From positions 91,276-155,275 of the forward strand of contig JAHEYT010000027.1 in the NCBI GenBank assembly GCA_023251455.1: DNA of 64,000 nt, written 5' to 3'. The DNA is from Bacteroidota bacterium (GTDB lineage: Bacteria > Bacteroidota > Bacteroidia > Bacteroidales > Prolixibacteraceae). Position 1 is the first letter of the stretch. Each line of letters starts with the position of its first letter. The notes beneath the pieces are model-generated. The model had not been told where the DNA came from and made no database searches. It saw only the letters and a program-made list of their open reading frames with translations. A program made the translations under genes and the position numbers. Of the stretch, positions 25,574-34,571 are shown in pieces.

Positions 25574-26146
25574 ATGAAAATAGTAGTCATAGATAATTAC
25601 GATTCGTTCACTTATAACCTGGTACATGCCATCAAAAAAATATCGGGTTTGCCGGTTGATGTGTTCCGGAACGACGAAATTGCTCTGGAAGATCTGGAAC
25701 AATACGATAAAATTGTACTCTCTCCGGGGCCAGGTATTCCTGAAGAAGCTGGATTATTGCTCGATATTATACGAAAGTACGGACCAACCAAAAGTATGTT
25801 AGGCGTTTGCCTGGGGCATCAGGCCATTGGCGAGGCTTTTGGCGGATCGCTCACCAACATGAACCGGGTTTTGCACGGCATCGCAACACCTGTTACCATG
25901 ACTAAAGTTCCAACCATTCTGTTTGATGGACTTCCGGAAACCTTTTCAGTAGGCCGCTATCATTCATGGATTGTCAACGAAACTGACCTTCCGGAGTGCT
26001 TGCAAGTTACAAGTTACGACGAAAAGGGAATGATCATGTCGATGAAACATACTACTTTTGATGTCGAAGGAGTTCAGTTTCATCCGGAGTCGGTGTTGAC
26101 ACCACTGGGCGAGCAGATGATTGCAAGCTGGCTGAAGAAATATTGA
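25574..26146 (+). CDS. trpG: Anthranilate synthase component II (glutamine amidotransferase)
   Basis: 190 residues, a class I amidotransferase. It starts MKIVVIDNYDSFTYNLV. The nucleophile Cys is in MLGVCLGHQAIGEAFGG, and the His/Glu pair is in GVQFHPESVLTP. It supplies ammonia from glutamine to TrpE. The oxyanion-loop motif LSPGPGIPEEAG is present. It is a separate gene 103 bp after trpE, the gap being filled by spacer repeats. Confidence 0.97.
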   Translation: MKIVVIDNYDSFTYNLVHAIKKISGLPVDVFRNDEIALEDLEQYDKIVLSPGPGIPEEAGLLLDIIRKYGPTKSMLGVCLGHQAIGEAFGGSLTNMNRVLHGIATPVTMTKVPTILFDGLPETFSVGRYHSWIVNETDLPECLQVTSYDEKGMIMSMKHTTFDVEGVQFHPESVLTPLGEQMIASWLKKY

Positions 26147-26173
26147 GTCGCAGTATTCTGTCTCAGTTTTCAG

Positions 26174-26199
26174 ACTTGGAACTTGAAATTTGAAACTTT
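26174..26199 (+). repeat. trpG-trpD spacer repeat
   Basis: The same AACTTGAAATTTGAAACT word as in the trpE-trpG spacer, immediately before the trpD start. Confidence 0.7.
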
Positions 26200-26205
26200 A
26201 AAGAA

Positions 26206-27204
26206 ATGAAAGATACATTAAATCACTTGTTTGCAGGCAATATCCTGACTAAAGCTGAAGCACATCAGATGTTGGTTCGTATCGCTGAAGGGCAGTTTTC
26301 GGATGCCGAAATTGCTTCTTTCCTGACGGTTTTCAGGATGCGACGGATCACTGGCGAAGAACTGGCAGGTTTTCGTCAGGCTTTGCTCGATTTGTGTGTG
26401 GCTGTCGACCTTTCAGAATACAATACCATTGACGTGGTGGGTACCGGTGGCGACGGAAAAGACACTTTCAATATATCGACACTAAGCACTTTTTTGCTTG
26501 CAGGTGCCGGTTATAAAGTTAGCAAACATGGAAATTACGGTTCCTCCTCTGTAAGTGGATCGTCGAACATGTTCGAGTATTTCGGCTATAAATTCAGTAA
26601 CGATCAGGGTAAATTACGCCGCGAAGTTGAAGAAGCCGGAATTTGTTTCCTTCATGCACCGTTGTTTCACCCAGCCATGAAAAGTGTTGGCTCGGTACGG
26701 AAAGCCCTGAAAGTGAAAACATTATTTAATATGATGGGGCCGATTATCAATCCGTCGTTCCCAAAGAATCAGTTGGTTGGTGTATACGATCTGGATGTGA
26801 TGGATCTCTACCACCAGGTTTTCAAGGAAAGTGGACAGAATTACATCATTGTAAACAGCCTGGATGGCTACGACGAGATTTCGCTAACCGGCGACGCCCG
26901 TTTTGTTTCCAACCTGACCGAAGACAATCTTTCTCCCGCAGATTTTGGTCTGGCACAGGTTTCTCCGGAAGAACTTTATGGCGGGGAAACCGTTGAAGCT
27001 GCCGCAAAAATTTTCAAAAGCGTTTTGGAAGGAACCAGTACCGAAGCTCAGCAAAATGTGGTAATTGCCAATACCGCGCTTGGAATACAATGTATCTCTC
27101 CGGAAAAATCCCTGTTTGACTGTATTGCCGAAGCTAAAGAATCGCTCGAAAGCAAACGGGCTTTGGGGGCATTCAGGAGATTGATCGAATTAAACGGGAA
27201 ATAA
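26206..27204 (+). CDS. trpD: Anthranilate phosphoribosyltransferase
   Basis: 332 residues. It transfers phosphoribosyl from PRPP to anthranilate. Motifs include the PRPP-binding DVVGTGGDGKDTFNISTLS, KHGNYGSSSVSGSSN, and FLHAPLFHPAMKSVGSVRKAL. The metal-binding acidic pair of the family is represented by DGYDEISLTG. It is the third gene of the trp operon; the start follows the spacer repeat by 6 bp. Confidence 0.97.
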   Translation: MKDTLNHLFAGNILTKAEAHQMLVRIAEGQFSDAEIASFLTVFRMRRITGEELAGFRQALLDLCVAVDLSEYNTIDVVGTGGDGKDTFNISTLSTFLLAGAGYKVSKHGNYGSSSVSGSSNMFEYFGYKFSNDQGKLRREVEEAGICFLHAPLFHPAMKSVGSVRKALKVKTLFNMMGPIINPSFPKNQLVGVYDLDVMDLYHQVFKESGQNYIIVNSLDGYDEISLTGDARFVSNLTEDNLSPADFGLAQVSPEELYGGETVEAAAKIFKSVLEGTSTEAQQNVVIANTALGIQCISPEKSLFDCIAEAKESLESKRALGAFRRLIELNGK

Positions 27205-27253
27205 ATAATAATAATCACCAATATCGAATATCCAATAATCAATATTCAACCGG

Positions 27254-27286
27254 ACTTGAAACTTGGAATTTGAAACTTTGAACTTT
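27254..27286 (+). repeat. trpD-trpC spacer repeat
   Basis: AACTTGGAATTTGAAACT, one mismatch from the 18-nt word in the two preceding trp spacers, with extra AACTTTG-type units on both sides. Confidence 0.7.
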
Positions 27287-27290
27287 AACA

Positions 27291-28076
27291 ATGGATATAC
27301 TTGAAGAAATAAACAACCATAAACGAACCGAAATTGCGGAGGCAAAAAAACTGGTTTCGGTAGAGGCATTAATGGCTTCGCCATATTTTAAGCGGAAAAC
27401 TAACTCGCTGAAAGCCGCATTGCTGGCCGAAGGAGCAAGTGGGGTGATTGCCGAATTTAAAACCAAATCACCGTCGAAGGGTGTGATTAAGGAAACGGCT
27501 GAAGCTTCGGAAATTACCGCTGCTTACGTGGCTGCGGGTGCAAGTGGCTTGTCTGTTCTGACTGATGACCACTTCTTCGGTGGATCGTTCGAGAATCTGG
27601 CTAAGGCAAGGTTTGCCAATTCTGAAACTCCGATTTTGCGTAAGGATTTTATGCTCGATCCGTATCAGATTTACGAAGCCCGGGCACATGGCGCCGATGT
27701 GATTTTACTGATTGCTGAAAGTTTGACCAAAGAATTGTTGCTCGAACTGACCCAGAAAGCGAAAGAACTCGGGTTGGAAGTATTGGTTGAAGTTCATAGC
27801 GCAGAAGAACTCGAAAAACTGAATCCTCAGGTTGATCTGGTGGGTGTAAACAACCGCAACCTGAAAACTTTTGAGGTTGATGTACAGACATCAGTAAACC
27901 TAAGCAAACTCATTCCTGATCAGTTTGTGAAAATTTCGGAAAGCGGAATTTCTGATCCGGAAAGTATTACACAGCTTCGGGCTGCAGGTTTTAAAGGCTT
28001 CCTGATTGGCGAAACTTTCATGAAAACTGACAATCCGGGAAAAGCATGTAAAGAGTTTATTGAGAAATTGAAATAG
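27291..28076 (+). CDS. trpC: Indole-3-glycerol phosphate synthase
   Basis: 261 residues, a TIM barrel. It closes the indole ring from CdRP. Conserved segments are VIAEFKTKSPSKGVI (catalytic Lys region), VLTDDHFFGGSFENL, ILRKDFMLDPYQIYEARAHGAD, VEVHSAEELEKL, VGVNNRNLKTFEVD, KISESGISDPES and FLIGETFMK. It is monofunctional; trpF is a separate downstream gene, not fused as in enterobacteria. Confidence 0.97.
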   Translation: MDILEEINNHKRTEIAEAKKLVSVEALMASPYFKRKTNSLKAALLAEGASGVIAEFKTKSPSKGVIKETAEASEITAAYVAAGASGLSVLTDDHFFGGSFENLAKARFANSETPILRKDFMLDPYQIYEARAHGADVILLIAESLTKELLLELTQKAKELGLEVLVEVHSAEELEKLNPQVDLVGVNNRNLKTFEVDVQTSVNLSKLIPDQFVKISESGISDPESITQLRAAGFKGFLIGETFMKTDNPGKACKEFIEKLK

Positions 28077-28091
28077 GTATTGAGCAAGGGA

Positions 28092-28124
28092 AGTGAGCAG
28101 GTGACTTGAAGTCACCTGCTCACT
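28092..28124. repeat. Palindromic hairpin in the trpC-trpF spacer
   Basis: A perfect 15-bp stem (28092-28106 with 28110-28124) around a TGA loop. The core GGTGACT/AGTCACC is the same as in the trpB-trpA spacer palindrome. CTAAAAAC follows and there is no T tract, so it is not a typical terminator. Confidence 0.8.
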
Positions 28125-28137
28125 AAAAACGATAATA

Positions 28138-28776
28138 ATGAACGATCTAAAAATTAAAGTCTGCGGAATGCGCGATCCTGAAAATATTTCAGGAGTTGCT
28201 GCTACCCTACCCGATTATCTGGGGTTCATTTTTTACCCTAAAAGCAAACGTTTTGTTGACTTCGAATCATCATCTGTACTGTTGTCGGCTGTTCCCGATT
28301 CGGTTAAAAAAGTAGGCGTGTTTGTTAATGAAACTCAGGAGAAAGTGTTTGAAATTTATCAAAACTGGAACCTGGATGTGGTTCAGCTTCATGGAAATGA
28401 AACTCCGGAATATTGTCAGCAAATTCAGGATTCAGGAATTACCGTTTTCAAGGCTTTCTCTGTGGATGAATCGTTTGACTTTGACACTCTGGATGCTTAT
28501 TCCGGAGTATGTGATTACTTTTTGTTTGACACCAAAGGCCAATTGCCAGGTGGAACAGGACAAAAATTCAATTGGCAGCTGCTCGAAAATTATAAAGGAG
28601 GGATTCCGTTTTTCCTAAGTGGCGGCATTGGTCCCGACGATCTGGAGGATGTTCTCAGTTTCAGTCAACCACAGCTATTCGGAATCGACATCAACAGTGG
28701 TTTCGAGATCAGTCCGGCACTGAAAGACGTAGAAAAAGTGAAAAACTTTATTTCCGGAATCCGGTCTAAAATCTAA
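28138..28776 (+). CDS. trpF: Phosphoribosylanthranilate isomerase
   Basis: 212 residues, a small TIM barrel. It catalyses the Amadori rearrangement of PRA to CdRP. LKIKVCGMRDPENI carries the catalytic Cys (K-V/I-C-G), DYLGFIFYPKSKRFV binds substrate, and VQLHGNETPEYCQ, FDTKGQLPGGTGQKFNW (catalytic Asp) and FLSGGIGPDDL complete the set. It starts 13 bp after the palindrome. Confidence 0.97.
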   Translation: MNDLKIKVCGMRDPENISGVAATLPDYLGFIFYPKSKRFVDFESSSVLLSAVPDSVKKVGVFVNETQEKVFEIYQNWNLDVVQLHGNETPEYCQQIQDSGITVFKAFSVDESFDFDTLDAYSGVCDYFLFDTKGQLPGGTGQKFNWQLLENYKGGIPFFLSGGIGPDDLEDVLSFSQPQLFGIDINSGFEISPALKDVEKVKNFISGIRSKI

Positions 28777-28803
28777 TATCTGTTATCAAAAATCTATCAG
28801 AAT

Positions 28804-29985
28804 ATGAATTATCAAGTGAACGAAAAAGGTTATTACGGCGAGTTCGGCGGGGCTTACATTCCCGAAATGATGGTGCCGAATATTGAAGAATTGCGTCTGA
28901 AATACCTCGAAATCATCAATTCGTACGATTTCAGGCAGGAATTTATCGGACTGCTCAAACATTACGTAGGGCGTCCTTCGCCATTGTATTTTGCCAAACG
29001 ACTTTCAGAAAAATATCAATCCAAAATTTTTCTAAAACGTGAGGATTTGAATCACACCGGCTCGCACAAAATAAACAATACCATCGGGCAGATTTTGGTG
29101 GCCAAGAAGTTGGGAAAAACCAGGATCATTGCCGAAACTGGCGCTGGTCAGCACGGACTGGCAACTGCCACGGTTTGCGCGCTGATGGGAATGAAATGCA
29201 TTGTGTATATGGGTGCCGTTGATGTGGAGCGTCAGGCGCCGAATGTAAAAAAAATGCGGATGCTGGGCGCCGAAGTTATTCCGGCCCTGAGCGGTAACCA
29301 AACTCTGAAAGATGCGACCAACGAGGCGATGCGCGACTGGATCAACAATCCGGTTGACACGCATTACATCATTGGTTCGGTGGTTGGGCCGCATCCTTAT
29401 CCGGATATGGTTGCAAGGTTTCAGGCTGTGATTTCTGAAGAAATTCGCTGGCAGTTGGAAGAACAAACCGGCAAAGAAAATCCTGACCGGATTATTGCCT
29501 GTGTGGGTGGCGGAAGCAATGCTGCCGGGGCTTTCTACCATTTTCTCGATCAGGAAGGGGTGGATTTGATTGGCGTTGAAGCGGCCGGATTGGGTGTTGA
29601 TACTCCGGAAACAGCGGCGACCCTGACATTGGGTTCTCCCGGAGTGTTGCACAGTTCGCTTTCAATCCTGATGCAGACCGAAGATGGGCAGATTACCGAA
29701 CCTTATTCGATTTCGGCTGGATTAGATTACCCTGGAATTGGCCCGATGCACGCTAATTTATTCAAAACAAAACGTGCGACTTATTTATGGGCCACCGATG
29801 CAGAAGTGTTGGATGCTGCACTGGAATTGACTCAGTTGGAGGGAATTATTCCTGCACTGGAATCGGCACATGCCTTGGCTGTGCTGAAGAAAATACAACT
29901 TAAACCAGACGAAGTTACAGTGGTAAATATCTCCGGAAGGGGCGACAAAGACATGGATGTCTATTTGAAACATTTTGGATATTAA
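28804..29985 (+). CDS. trpB: Tryptophan synthase beta subunit
   Basis: 393 residues. A PLP enzyme that joins indole and serine. The PLP Lys is in [15 protein letters not shown], the carboxylate loop is [12 protein letters not shown], and the PLP phosphate loop is [24 protein letters not shown] and [10 protein letters not shown] are near the C-terminus. It is the standard trpB1 type, placed before trpA. Confidence 0.98.
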   Translation: MNYQVNEKGYYGEFGGAYIPEMMVPNIEELRLKYLEIINSYDFRQEFIGLLKHYVGRPSPLYFAKRLSEKYQSKIFLKREDLNHTGSHKINNTIGQILVAKKLGKTRIIAETGAGQHGLATATVCALMGMKCIVYMGAVDVERQAPNVKKMRMLGAEVIPALSGNQTLKDATNEAMRDWINNPVDTHYIIGSVVGPHPYPDMVARFQAVISEEIRWQLEEQTGKENPDRIIACVGGGSNAAGAFYHFLDQEGVDLIGVEAAGLGVDTPETAATLTLGSPGVLHSSLSILMQTEDGQITEPYSISAGLDYPGIGPMHANLFKTKRATYLWATDAEVLDAALELTQLEGIIPALESAHALAVLKKIQLKPDEVTVVNISGRGDKDMDVYLKHFGY

Positions 29986-29995
29986 AATTTGTATT

Positions 29996-30028
29996 ACTCA
30001 GCGGGTGACTTTGAGTCACCCGCTGAGT
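29996..30028. repeat. Palindromic hairpin in the trpB-trpA spacer
   Basis: A perfect 15-bp stem (29996-30010 with 30014-30028) with a TTG loop. It shares the GGTGACT/AGTCACC core and a downstream CTAAAAAC with the trpC-trpF palindrome. No U tract follows. Confidence 0.8.
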
Positions 30029-30046
30029 AGCTAAAAACAGAGAATC

Positions 30047-30829
30047 ATGAACAACAGAATAAATAAGCTATTTCAGGAGAAAAAAGGACAGGTACTTTCG
30101 GTGTATTTTACTGCCGGATACCCAAATCTGGAAGACACTGCACCAATGATTCAGGAACTGGTAAAAAATGGTGTTGACCTGATCGAGATCGGGATGCCGT
30201 TTTCTGATCCGGTGGCCGACGGTCCGGTGATTCAGCATAGCAGCCTGGTTGCCTTGCAAAACGGGATGAGTATCCGAAAACTATTTAGCCAGTTGGAAAA
30301 TATCCGACAATCGGTTGATATTCCGCTCATTTTGATGGGATATATTAACCCGGTACTTCAGTATGGAGTGGAGGCTTTTTGCCAAAAGTGCAACGAAATC
30401 GGAATCGACGGTCTGATCATTCCCGACCTTCCGATGAATGTTTACGAGGAAGAGTTTAAATCCATTTTTGAAGCCAATAATCTACACAATATATTTCTGA
30501 TCACACCCCAAACTTCAGACGAACGACTTCGCAAAATCGATGATGTATCAACCGGATTTATTTACATGGTTTCGAGCAATGCCACTACCGGCGCCAAAAC
30601 CAGTGTGTCCGAGTTTCAGAAACAATACTTTGAACGGGTAAATTCGATTGAATTAAAAAACCCAAGACTGATTGGATTTGGGATTTCGAATGCCGAAACA
30701 TTTGCCAATGCCTGCCAATATGCGCATGGTGCAATTATTGGAAGTGCCTTTGTAAAAGCGCTGGAAGGGCCGGAATCGCTGGCACAAAAAGTTTCAGGTT
30801 TTATTAATACCATTGTAACGAAATCGTAA
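30047..30829 (+). CDS. trpA: Tryptophan synthase alpha subunit
   Basis: 260 residues, a TIM barrel. It cleaves indole-glycerol phosphate and channels indole to TrpB. The catalytic Glu is in GVDLIEIGMPFSDPVADGPV, the second acid is in DGLIIPDLP, and phosphate binding is by GFGISNAE and GAIIGSAFVKAL. It is the last gene of the trp operon. The following 220 bp hold no obvious terminator. Confidence 0.98.
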   Translation: MNNRINKLFQEKKGQVLSVYFTAGYPNLEDTAPMIQELVKNGVDLIEIGMPFSDPVADGPVIQHSSLVALQNGMSIRKLFSQLENIRQSVDIPLILMGYINPVLQYGVEAFCQKCNEIGIDGLIIPDLPMNVYEEEFKSIFEANNLHNIFLITPQTSDERLRKIDDVSTGFIYMVSSNATTGAKTSVSEFQKQYFERVNSIELKNPRLIGFGISNAETFANACQYAHGAIIGSAFVKALEGPESLAQKVSGFINTIVTKS

Positions 30830-31049
30830 TTTGAAAGCTATTTTTTTGTGCTGTAAAATTATGTCATCAAAGATGTTTTGAAACAGAATATGGATTTTAA
30901 ATGATATAAGGTTGTATCTCAGTGGCTTATTTGCATAGCTCCGAGCCAACATTGTTAAACTCTGTTAATCCTGATTTTACACATACTTGGGACTGGTGAA
31001 AATTCGTTATTTTTATGAAACGATTACAGAAACACAAAAAACAACAACA

Positions 31050-31256
31050 ATGTTAGAGTACGCTAAAGTTATTTTACCGAAAGTTAGTTTTAGCCGCGAT
31101 TTATTCCGGAAAGAGCTGGCAAAGTGTATTAACTGGGTAAGTGAGTCGGAAATTGGTCATTTAAAAGAATGGTGTTTCGATAATTTCAGGGAAATGTATC
31201 CTGATATTCTTGACTCATGCTTTTGCAGTGAGAGTCGCTTAGTCGCCCGGTTTTAG
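31050..31256 (+). CDS. Small conserved-looking hypothetical protein (68 residues)
   Basis: Begins MLEYAKVILPKVSFSRDLF at the ATG at 31050; an upstream in-frame start at 30987 lies across the probable promoter. The remainder is helical and Cys-containing (KCINW, EWCFDNF, SCFCSES). A TTG-18 nt-TATTTTTA element near 30987-31015 and a GAAA-loop terminator after the gene support expression. I recall similar short proteins in Bacteroidota but assign no function. Confidence 0.6.
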   Translation: MLEYAKVILPKVSFSRDLFRKELAKCINWVSESEIGHLKEWCFDNFREMYPDILDSCFCSESRLVARF

Positions 31257-31302
31257 TTTTTCAACGTAGTTTTCCCCAATGAGGGAATCAGTTTAAACCC
31301 AT

Positions 31303-31335
31303 AAGGCTTCCGGAAACGGAGGCCTTTACTATTTT
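31303..31335 (+). terminator. Terminator with GAAA tetraloop
   Basis: A 10-bp stem AAGGCTTCCG (31303-31312) and CGGAGGCCTT (31317-31326) closes a GAAA loop, followed by TACTATTTTT. It separates the small protein gene from the ECF sigma operon. Confidence 0.75.
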
Positions 31336-31429
31336 TAGCGATTTGGTGTATTTATCGTACTGATTATTAAATGAGGGTGAGGTAAAATAAAATCAATTTT
31401 GCATATTTGTTTTTATTTTACCTAACATA

Positions 31430-32005
31430 TTGAGAACCCAGAGCACATTCGAGCAAATTATTAATGGCGACAAAAAAACTTTTGATGAGCTATTCCTCCT
31501 TTATTACAAAGAGTTGTGCCGCTTTTCATTAGTATTCTTGCATGATGAGGATGAATCGGAAGAAGCCGTACAGAGATTGTTTGTCAGGTTATGGGAAAAT
31601 AGAAGATCATTATCCGTTCCCGATAATATCAGGGCATACCTTTTCAAATCGGCATATAACGAATGCTTAAAGTCGATACGAACTCAATCAATTCGTAAAA
31701 AATACCTTCAAAACTATTCAAGCTTCATAAAATCGTCTTCAGAAGAAGACACGCAGGAACTCGATCAGATTATGCCATATTTGAATAGGGCGATTTCAAC
31801 CCTTCCGGAGAAATGCCGTCAAATATTTATTCTTCATAAAGTAGAGGGAATGAAACAAAAAGAAGTTGCCGGGATACTGAATGTTTCAGTAAAAACGGTT
31901 GAAAATCAGGTAGCAATTGCGGTTTCGAAACTTCGGGCTGAGCTAAATCCTGTCATACATTTATTGCCCGAAGGGTTATTGTTTCTGATTTACCTGAATA
32001 CTTAA
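31430..32005 (+). CDS. ECF-family RNA polymerase sigma factor
   Basis: 191 residues, starting at a TTG codon (no in-frame ATG nearby fits). Region 2 is FDELFLLYYKELCRFSLVFL and DEDESEEAVQRLFVRLWENR. Region 4 is LPEKCRQIFILHKVEGMKQK with the HTH EVAGILNVSVKTVENQ. It is followed by a FecR anti-sigma gene, the usual pair in Bacteroidota. Here the pair sits at the head of a six-gene operon rather than beside a SusC-type receptor. Confidence 0.93.
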   Translation: MRTQSTFEQIINGDKKTFDELFLLYYKELCRFSLVFLHDEDESEEAVQRLFVRLWENRRSLSVPDNIRAYLFKSAYNECLKSIRTQSIRKKYLQNYSSFIKSSSEEDTQELDQIMPYLNRAISTLPEKCRQIFILHKVEGMKQKEVAGILNVSVKTVENQVAIAVSKLRAELNPVIHLLPEGLLFLIYLNT

Positions 32006-32067
32006 AAATTTCGCTGTTTCTTTTGGGGGATTTTGGATTGGGAAGGATCATAAGTTCAAAAACAAAA

Positions 32068-33018
32068 ATGGACTCATTCCCAATTGATAAAATCATCGCT
32101 TCGCTTGAAGGACGGCTTTCGGGCGGGGAACAAAAGGAACTTGAACTTTGGTTGGCCGAATCTGCTGAAAATCAGAATTTGTATTACGAGCTGAGAAAGG
32201 TTGCCAGATTATCGGATCAGGTAAAAGTTGATTTTCAGCCAGATGAATACAAAGCGCTAGAGTCAGTCAACCGGAAGTTGCGATTCCGAAGAATTGCAAC
32301 CTGGAGCCAACGAATTGCCGCAAGTTTTGTTTTTCTTTTTATACTCACGCGTGTTATCCTTCATGTTTTGCCTGATGTAAACCAACTTGAAGTGAACAGT
32401 ATCGGCCAACAAGTAATTTATTTATCCGACAGTTCAAAAGTTACACTGGCAGCCAATTCACAACTAAAGTACCACAAGCAGTTTACTGGCAATGAACGTG
32501 ATGTTGTTTTGCAAGGAAAGGCTTATTTCGAAATCACGCCCAACAATCGACTCCCGTTTGTAATTCGCACACAGAATACCAAAATTAAAGTGTTGGGTAC
32601 CAAATTTCTGGTTGATGCGAATAATCCGCAAAAGGAAATAGTCGTGGTTGACGAAGGCCATGTGGCATTCACTTCTTTAAAGTCTGACAAAAGTAAAACG
32701 CTTGAACTTACTGCCAACGAAATTGGAACCTGGAATGCAACCAGCGACAGCCTTAGCGAGCAACTCAATAACGACCCCAATGCCAATGCAGGATTCTCCA
32801 AACGTATGATCTTTAAAGAGGCTCCTTTGAAAACTGTTATCCATGATTTTGAGCGCTACTATCAGGTGAAAATTGAACTTGCCGATAAAAGTCTGGAAAC
32901 GAGAAAATACTCTGGCTCATTTTCAAATCTGGAAGCTGAAAAAGCGATTCAAATTTTGGGCAATTCTTTAAATCTGAACATCGTGAAAAATGAAAATACT
33001 TACATCGTACAACCATGA
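32068..33018 (+). CDS. FecR-family anti-sigma factor
   Basis: 316 residues from the ATG at 32068 (MDSFPIDKIIASLEG); a TTG at 32023 would add an unlikely leader. The N-terminal cytoplasmic sigma-binding region includes LELWLAESAENQNLY. A single TM helix spans ~83-100. The periplasmic FecR domain contains VYLSDSSKVTLAANSQLKY-like and VLQGKAYFEITPN segments, and the C-terminal DUF4974 secretin-like domain starts near FKEAPLKTVIHDFERYY. It presumably holds the ECF sigma inactive until signalled. It overlaps the next gene by 4 bp (ATGA). Confidence 0.93.
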   Translation: MDSFPIDKIIASLEGRLSGGEQKELELWLAESAENQNLYYELRKVARLSDQVKVDFQPDEYKALESVNRKLRFRRIATWSQRIAASFVFLFILTRVILHVLPDVNQLEVNSIGQQVIYLSDSSKVTLAANSQLKYHKQFTGNERDVVLQGKAYFEITPNNRLPFVIRTQNTKIKVLGTKFLVDANNPQKEIVVVDEGHVAFTSLKSDKSKTLELTANEIGTWNATSDSLSEQLNNDPNANAGFSKRMIFKEAPLKTVIHDFERYYQVKIELADKSLETRKYSGSFSNLEAEKAIQILGNSLNLNIVKNENTYIVQP

Positions 33019-34571
33019 GAAAATTGACTACCCTAATTATTTTGTTTATCGCTTTTTCTGGCTTCGTCCGTGGACAAAAGCATACAGTTCTTTCTGTACT
33101 CAACGGCCTTTCCAAAACACAAAATCTGGAATTGAGCTACAGCTCAGATTTGGTCGATCTTGATCAGAATATTGATATTCGTCTTAGCAATCAACCTGAC
33201 AGTTGTATTTTTCAGATCGAAAAACTGGCTGGGTTACTGATCAGTAAGCAAGATGGTCATTTAGTTATTGTACCGTCGCCAACGAAAATTATTCGGGTGC
33301 AGGGAATGGTTATGGATTCGGTATCTAAAGAACCATTGCCCTATGCTTCGCTGCAAATCAAAAATACGAGCGCCGGCACCACAACCAATTCAGAAGGCAA
33401 GTTCGATTTTAAGGTGCCAGCAAGATACATCGGTTACGATATTGAAATTACTTATCTGGGTTATGGTTCTGTTAACCTGAAAATACCCCGGAACAGCGCC
33501 GAAAATGTAAAAGTTATGCTGGAACCGAAGCCTTACACGTTAAGTGATGTGTATGTGCTTCCTATGAAAATGCAAGCTATTGATATGGTGAAAAAAGCAG
33601 TTAAAAACATCAAGCGAAATTATGACCGGACAACGGCTCAATATGATGCTTTTTACCGCAATACCAGTTTCCGCGATTCGCTGGTTTGCCAATTGATTGA
33701 GGCCGCATTGCTCATTGAAGACAAGGGCATCAATACACCAAGCTCGACCACCGAAATTAAGTTGCAGCAATTTCGGAAGAGCAATAACTACCTGATTCCG
33801 TACGAAAAATGGAGAGAAGTCCTGTACGAAAAGTTGTTTCCAAGTCGAAATATGTTTTACCGTGCCTATTCAAATATGGTGAGGATTTATCAGGACGACT
33901 GGTGGTATCAACCATTAACCCAATATGATAAATTTATATATGAGTTTGAAGGGACAGAATGGTTGGGCGATGTAAAGGTTTACAAAGTAAAATACATTCG
34001 TGATACCGTTGGTCCGGATGGAAAACGAGATTCGGAGCGTGGGTTATGGGAAGATGCCGGGTATTTTTACATCAATTCACAAGATTGGGCTATCCTTCGG
34101 ATTGAAAAATACTTTAAATACGCTACCGATAGTTCGTTAAAGAAAAATAGACGCTTTGTGGAACTCTTTTTTAAAGGGGAAACCGAGTTTCAGAAAATTG
34201 GTGAAAAATATTACTTAAAGTACAGACACTTTATAGATATGGGCGATGGTACTCCTTTTACTTTTCTGAATCCGGATGCTCCTGATGACCAGAAAACAAT
34301 AAAAGAAGTCCAATGGTCAGATGTTTTCTTACTGGTAACCAATGTAATTACCGAGCGGCGCGATTTCGATAAGATTAAATACCGGGAAGTGATGGCTCGC
34401 GACGAAAATTCGTACAGAAAGAAATACCCATACGATCAGGTCTTTTGGAAGAATTACAATATTCTTAACGAAAAGCCACTCCGGTCGAAATACATGAGTG
34501 ACCTGGAAGCGGAGAAAAAGTTGGAGCAACAATTTGTAGAAAATTCATCGAACCATGATCTCAATCCATAA
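33015..34571 (+). CDS. STN and carboxypeptidase-regulatory-like domain protein without a TonB barrel
   Basis: 518 residues with a signal peptide (cleavage near FVRGQ). An STN-like domain (~28-90, LELSYSSDLVDLDQNIDIRL) is followed by a CarboxypepD_reg-like beta-sandwich (~95-175, VQGMVMDSVSKEPLPYASLQ and GTTTNSEGKFDF). A ~340-residue C-terminal region (from DMVKKAVKNIKRNYDR) lacks TonB plug and receptor-barrel features and resembles DUF5686-type tails of Bacteroidota surface proteins. The STN next to FecR suggests it is the signalling partner. Its end overlaps the ABC ATPase gene by 17 bp. Confidence 0.75.
   Translation: MRKLTTLIILFIAFSGFVRGQKHTVLSVLNGLSKTQNLELSYSSDLVDLDQNIDIRLSNQPDSCIFQIEKLAGLLISKQDGHLVIVPSPTKIIRVQGMVMDSVSKEPLPYASLQIKNTSAGTTTNSEGKFDFKVPARYIGYDIEITYLGYGSVNLKIPRNSAENVKVMLEPKPYTLSDVYVLPMKMQAIDMVKKAVKNIKRNYDRTTAQYDAFYRNTSFRDSLVCQLIEAALLIEDKGINTPSSTTEIKLQQFRKSNNYLIPYEKWREVLYEKLFPSRNMFYRAYSNMVRIYQDDWWYQPLTQYDKFIYEFEGTEWLGDVKVYKVKYIRDTVGPDGKRDSERGLWEDAGYFYINSQDWAILRIEKYFKYATDSSLKKNRRFVELFFKGETEFQKIGEKYYLKYRHFIDMGDGTPFTFLNPDAPDDQKTIKEVQWSDVFLLVTNVITERRDFDKIKYREVMARDENSYRKKYPYDQVFWKNYNILNEKPLRSKYMSDLEAEKKLEQQFVENSSNHDLNP

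Noticed and set aside
28092..28124. Intrinsic terminator within the trp operon
   Set aside because: The stem is strong but is followed by ACTAAAAAC, not a T tract, and trpF and the rest of the pathway follow.
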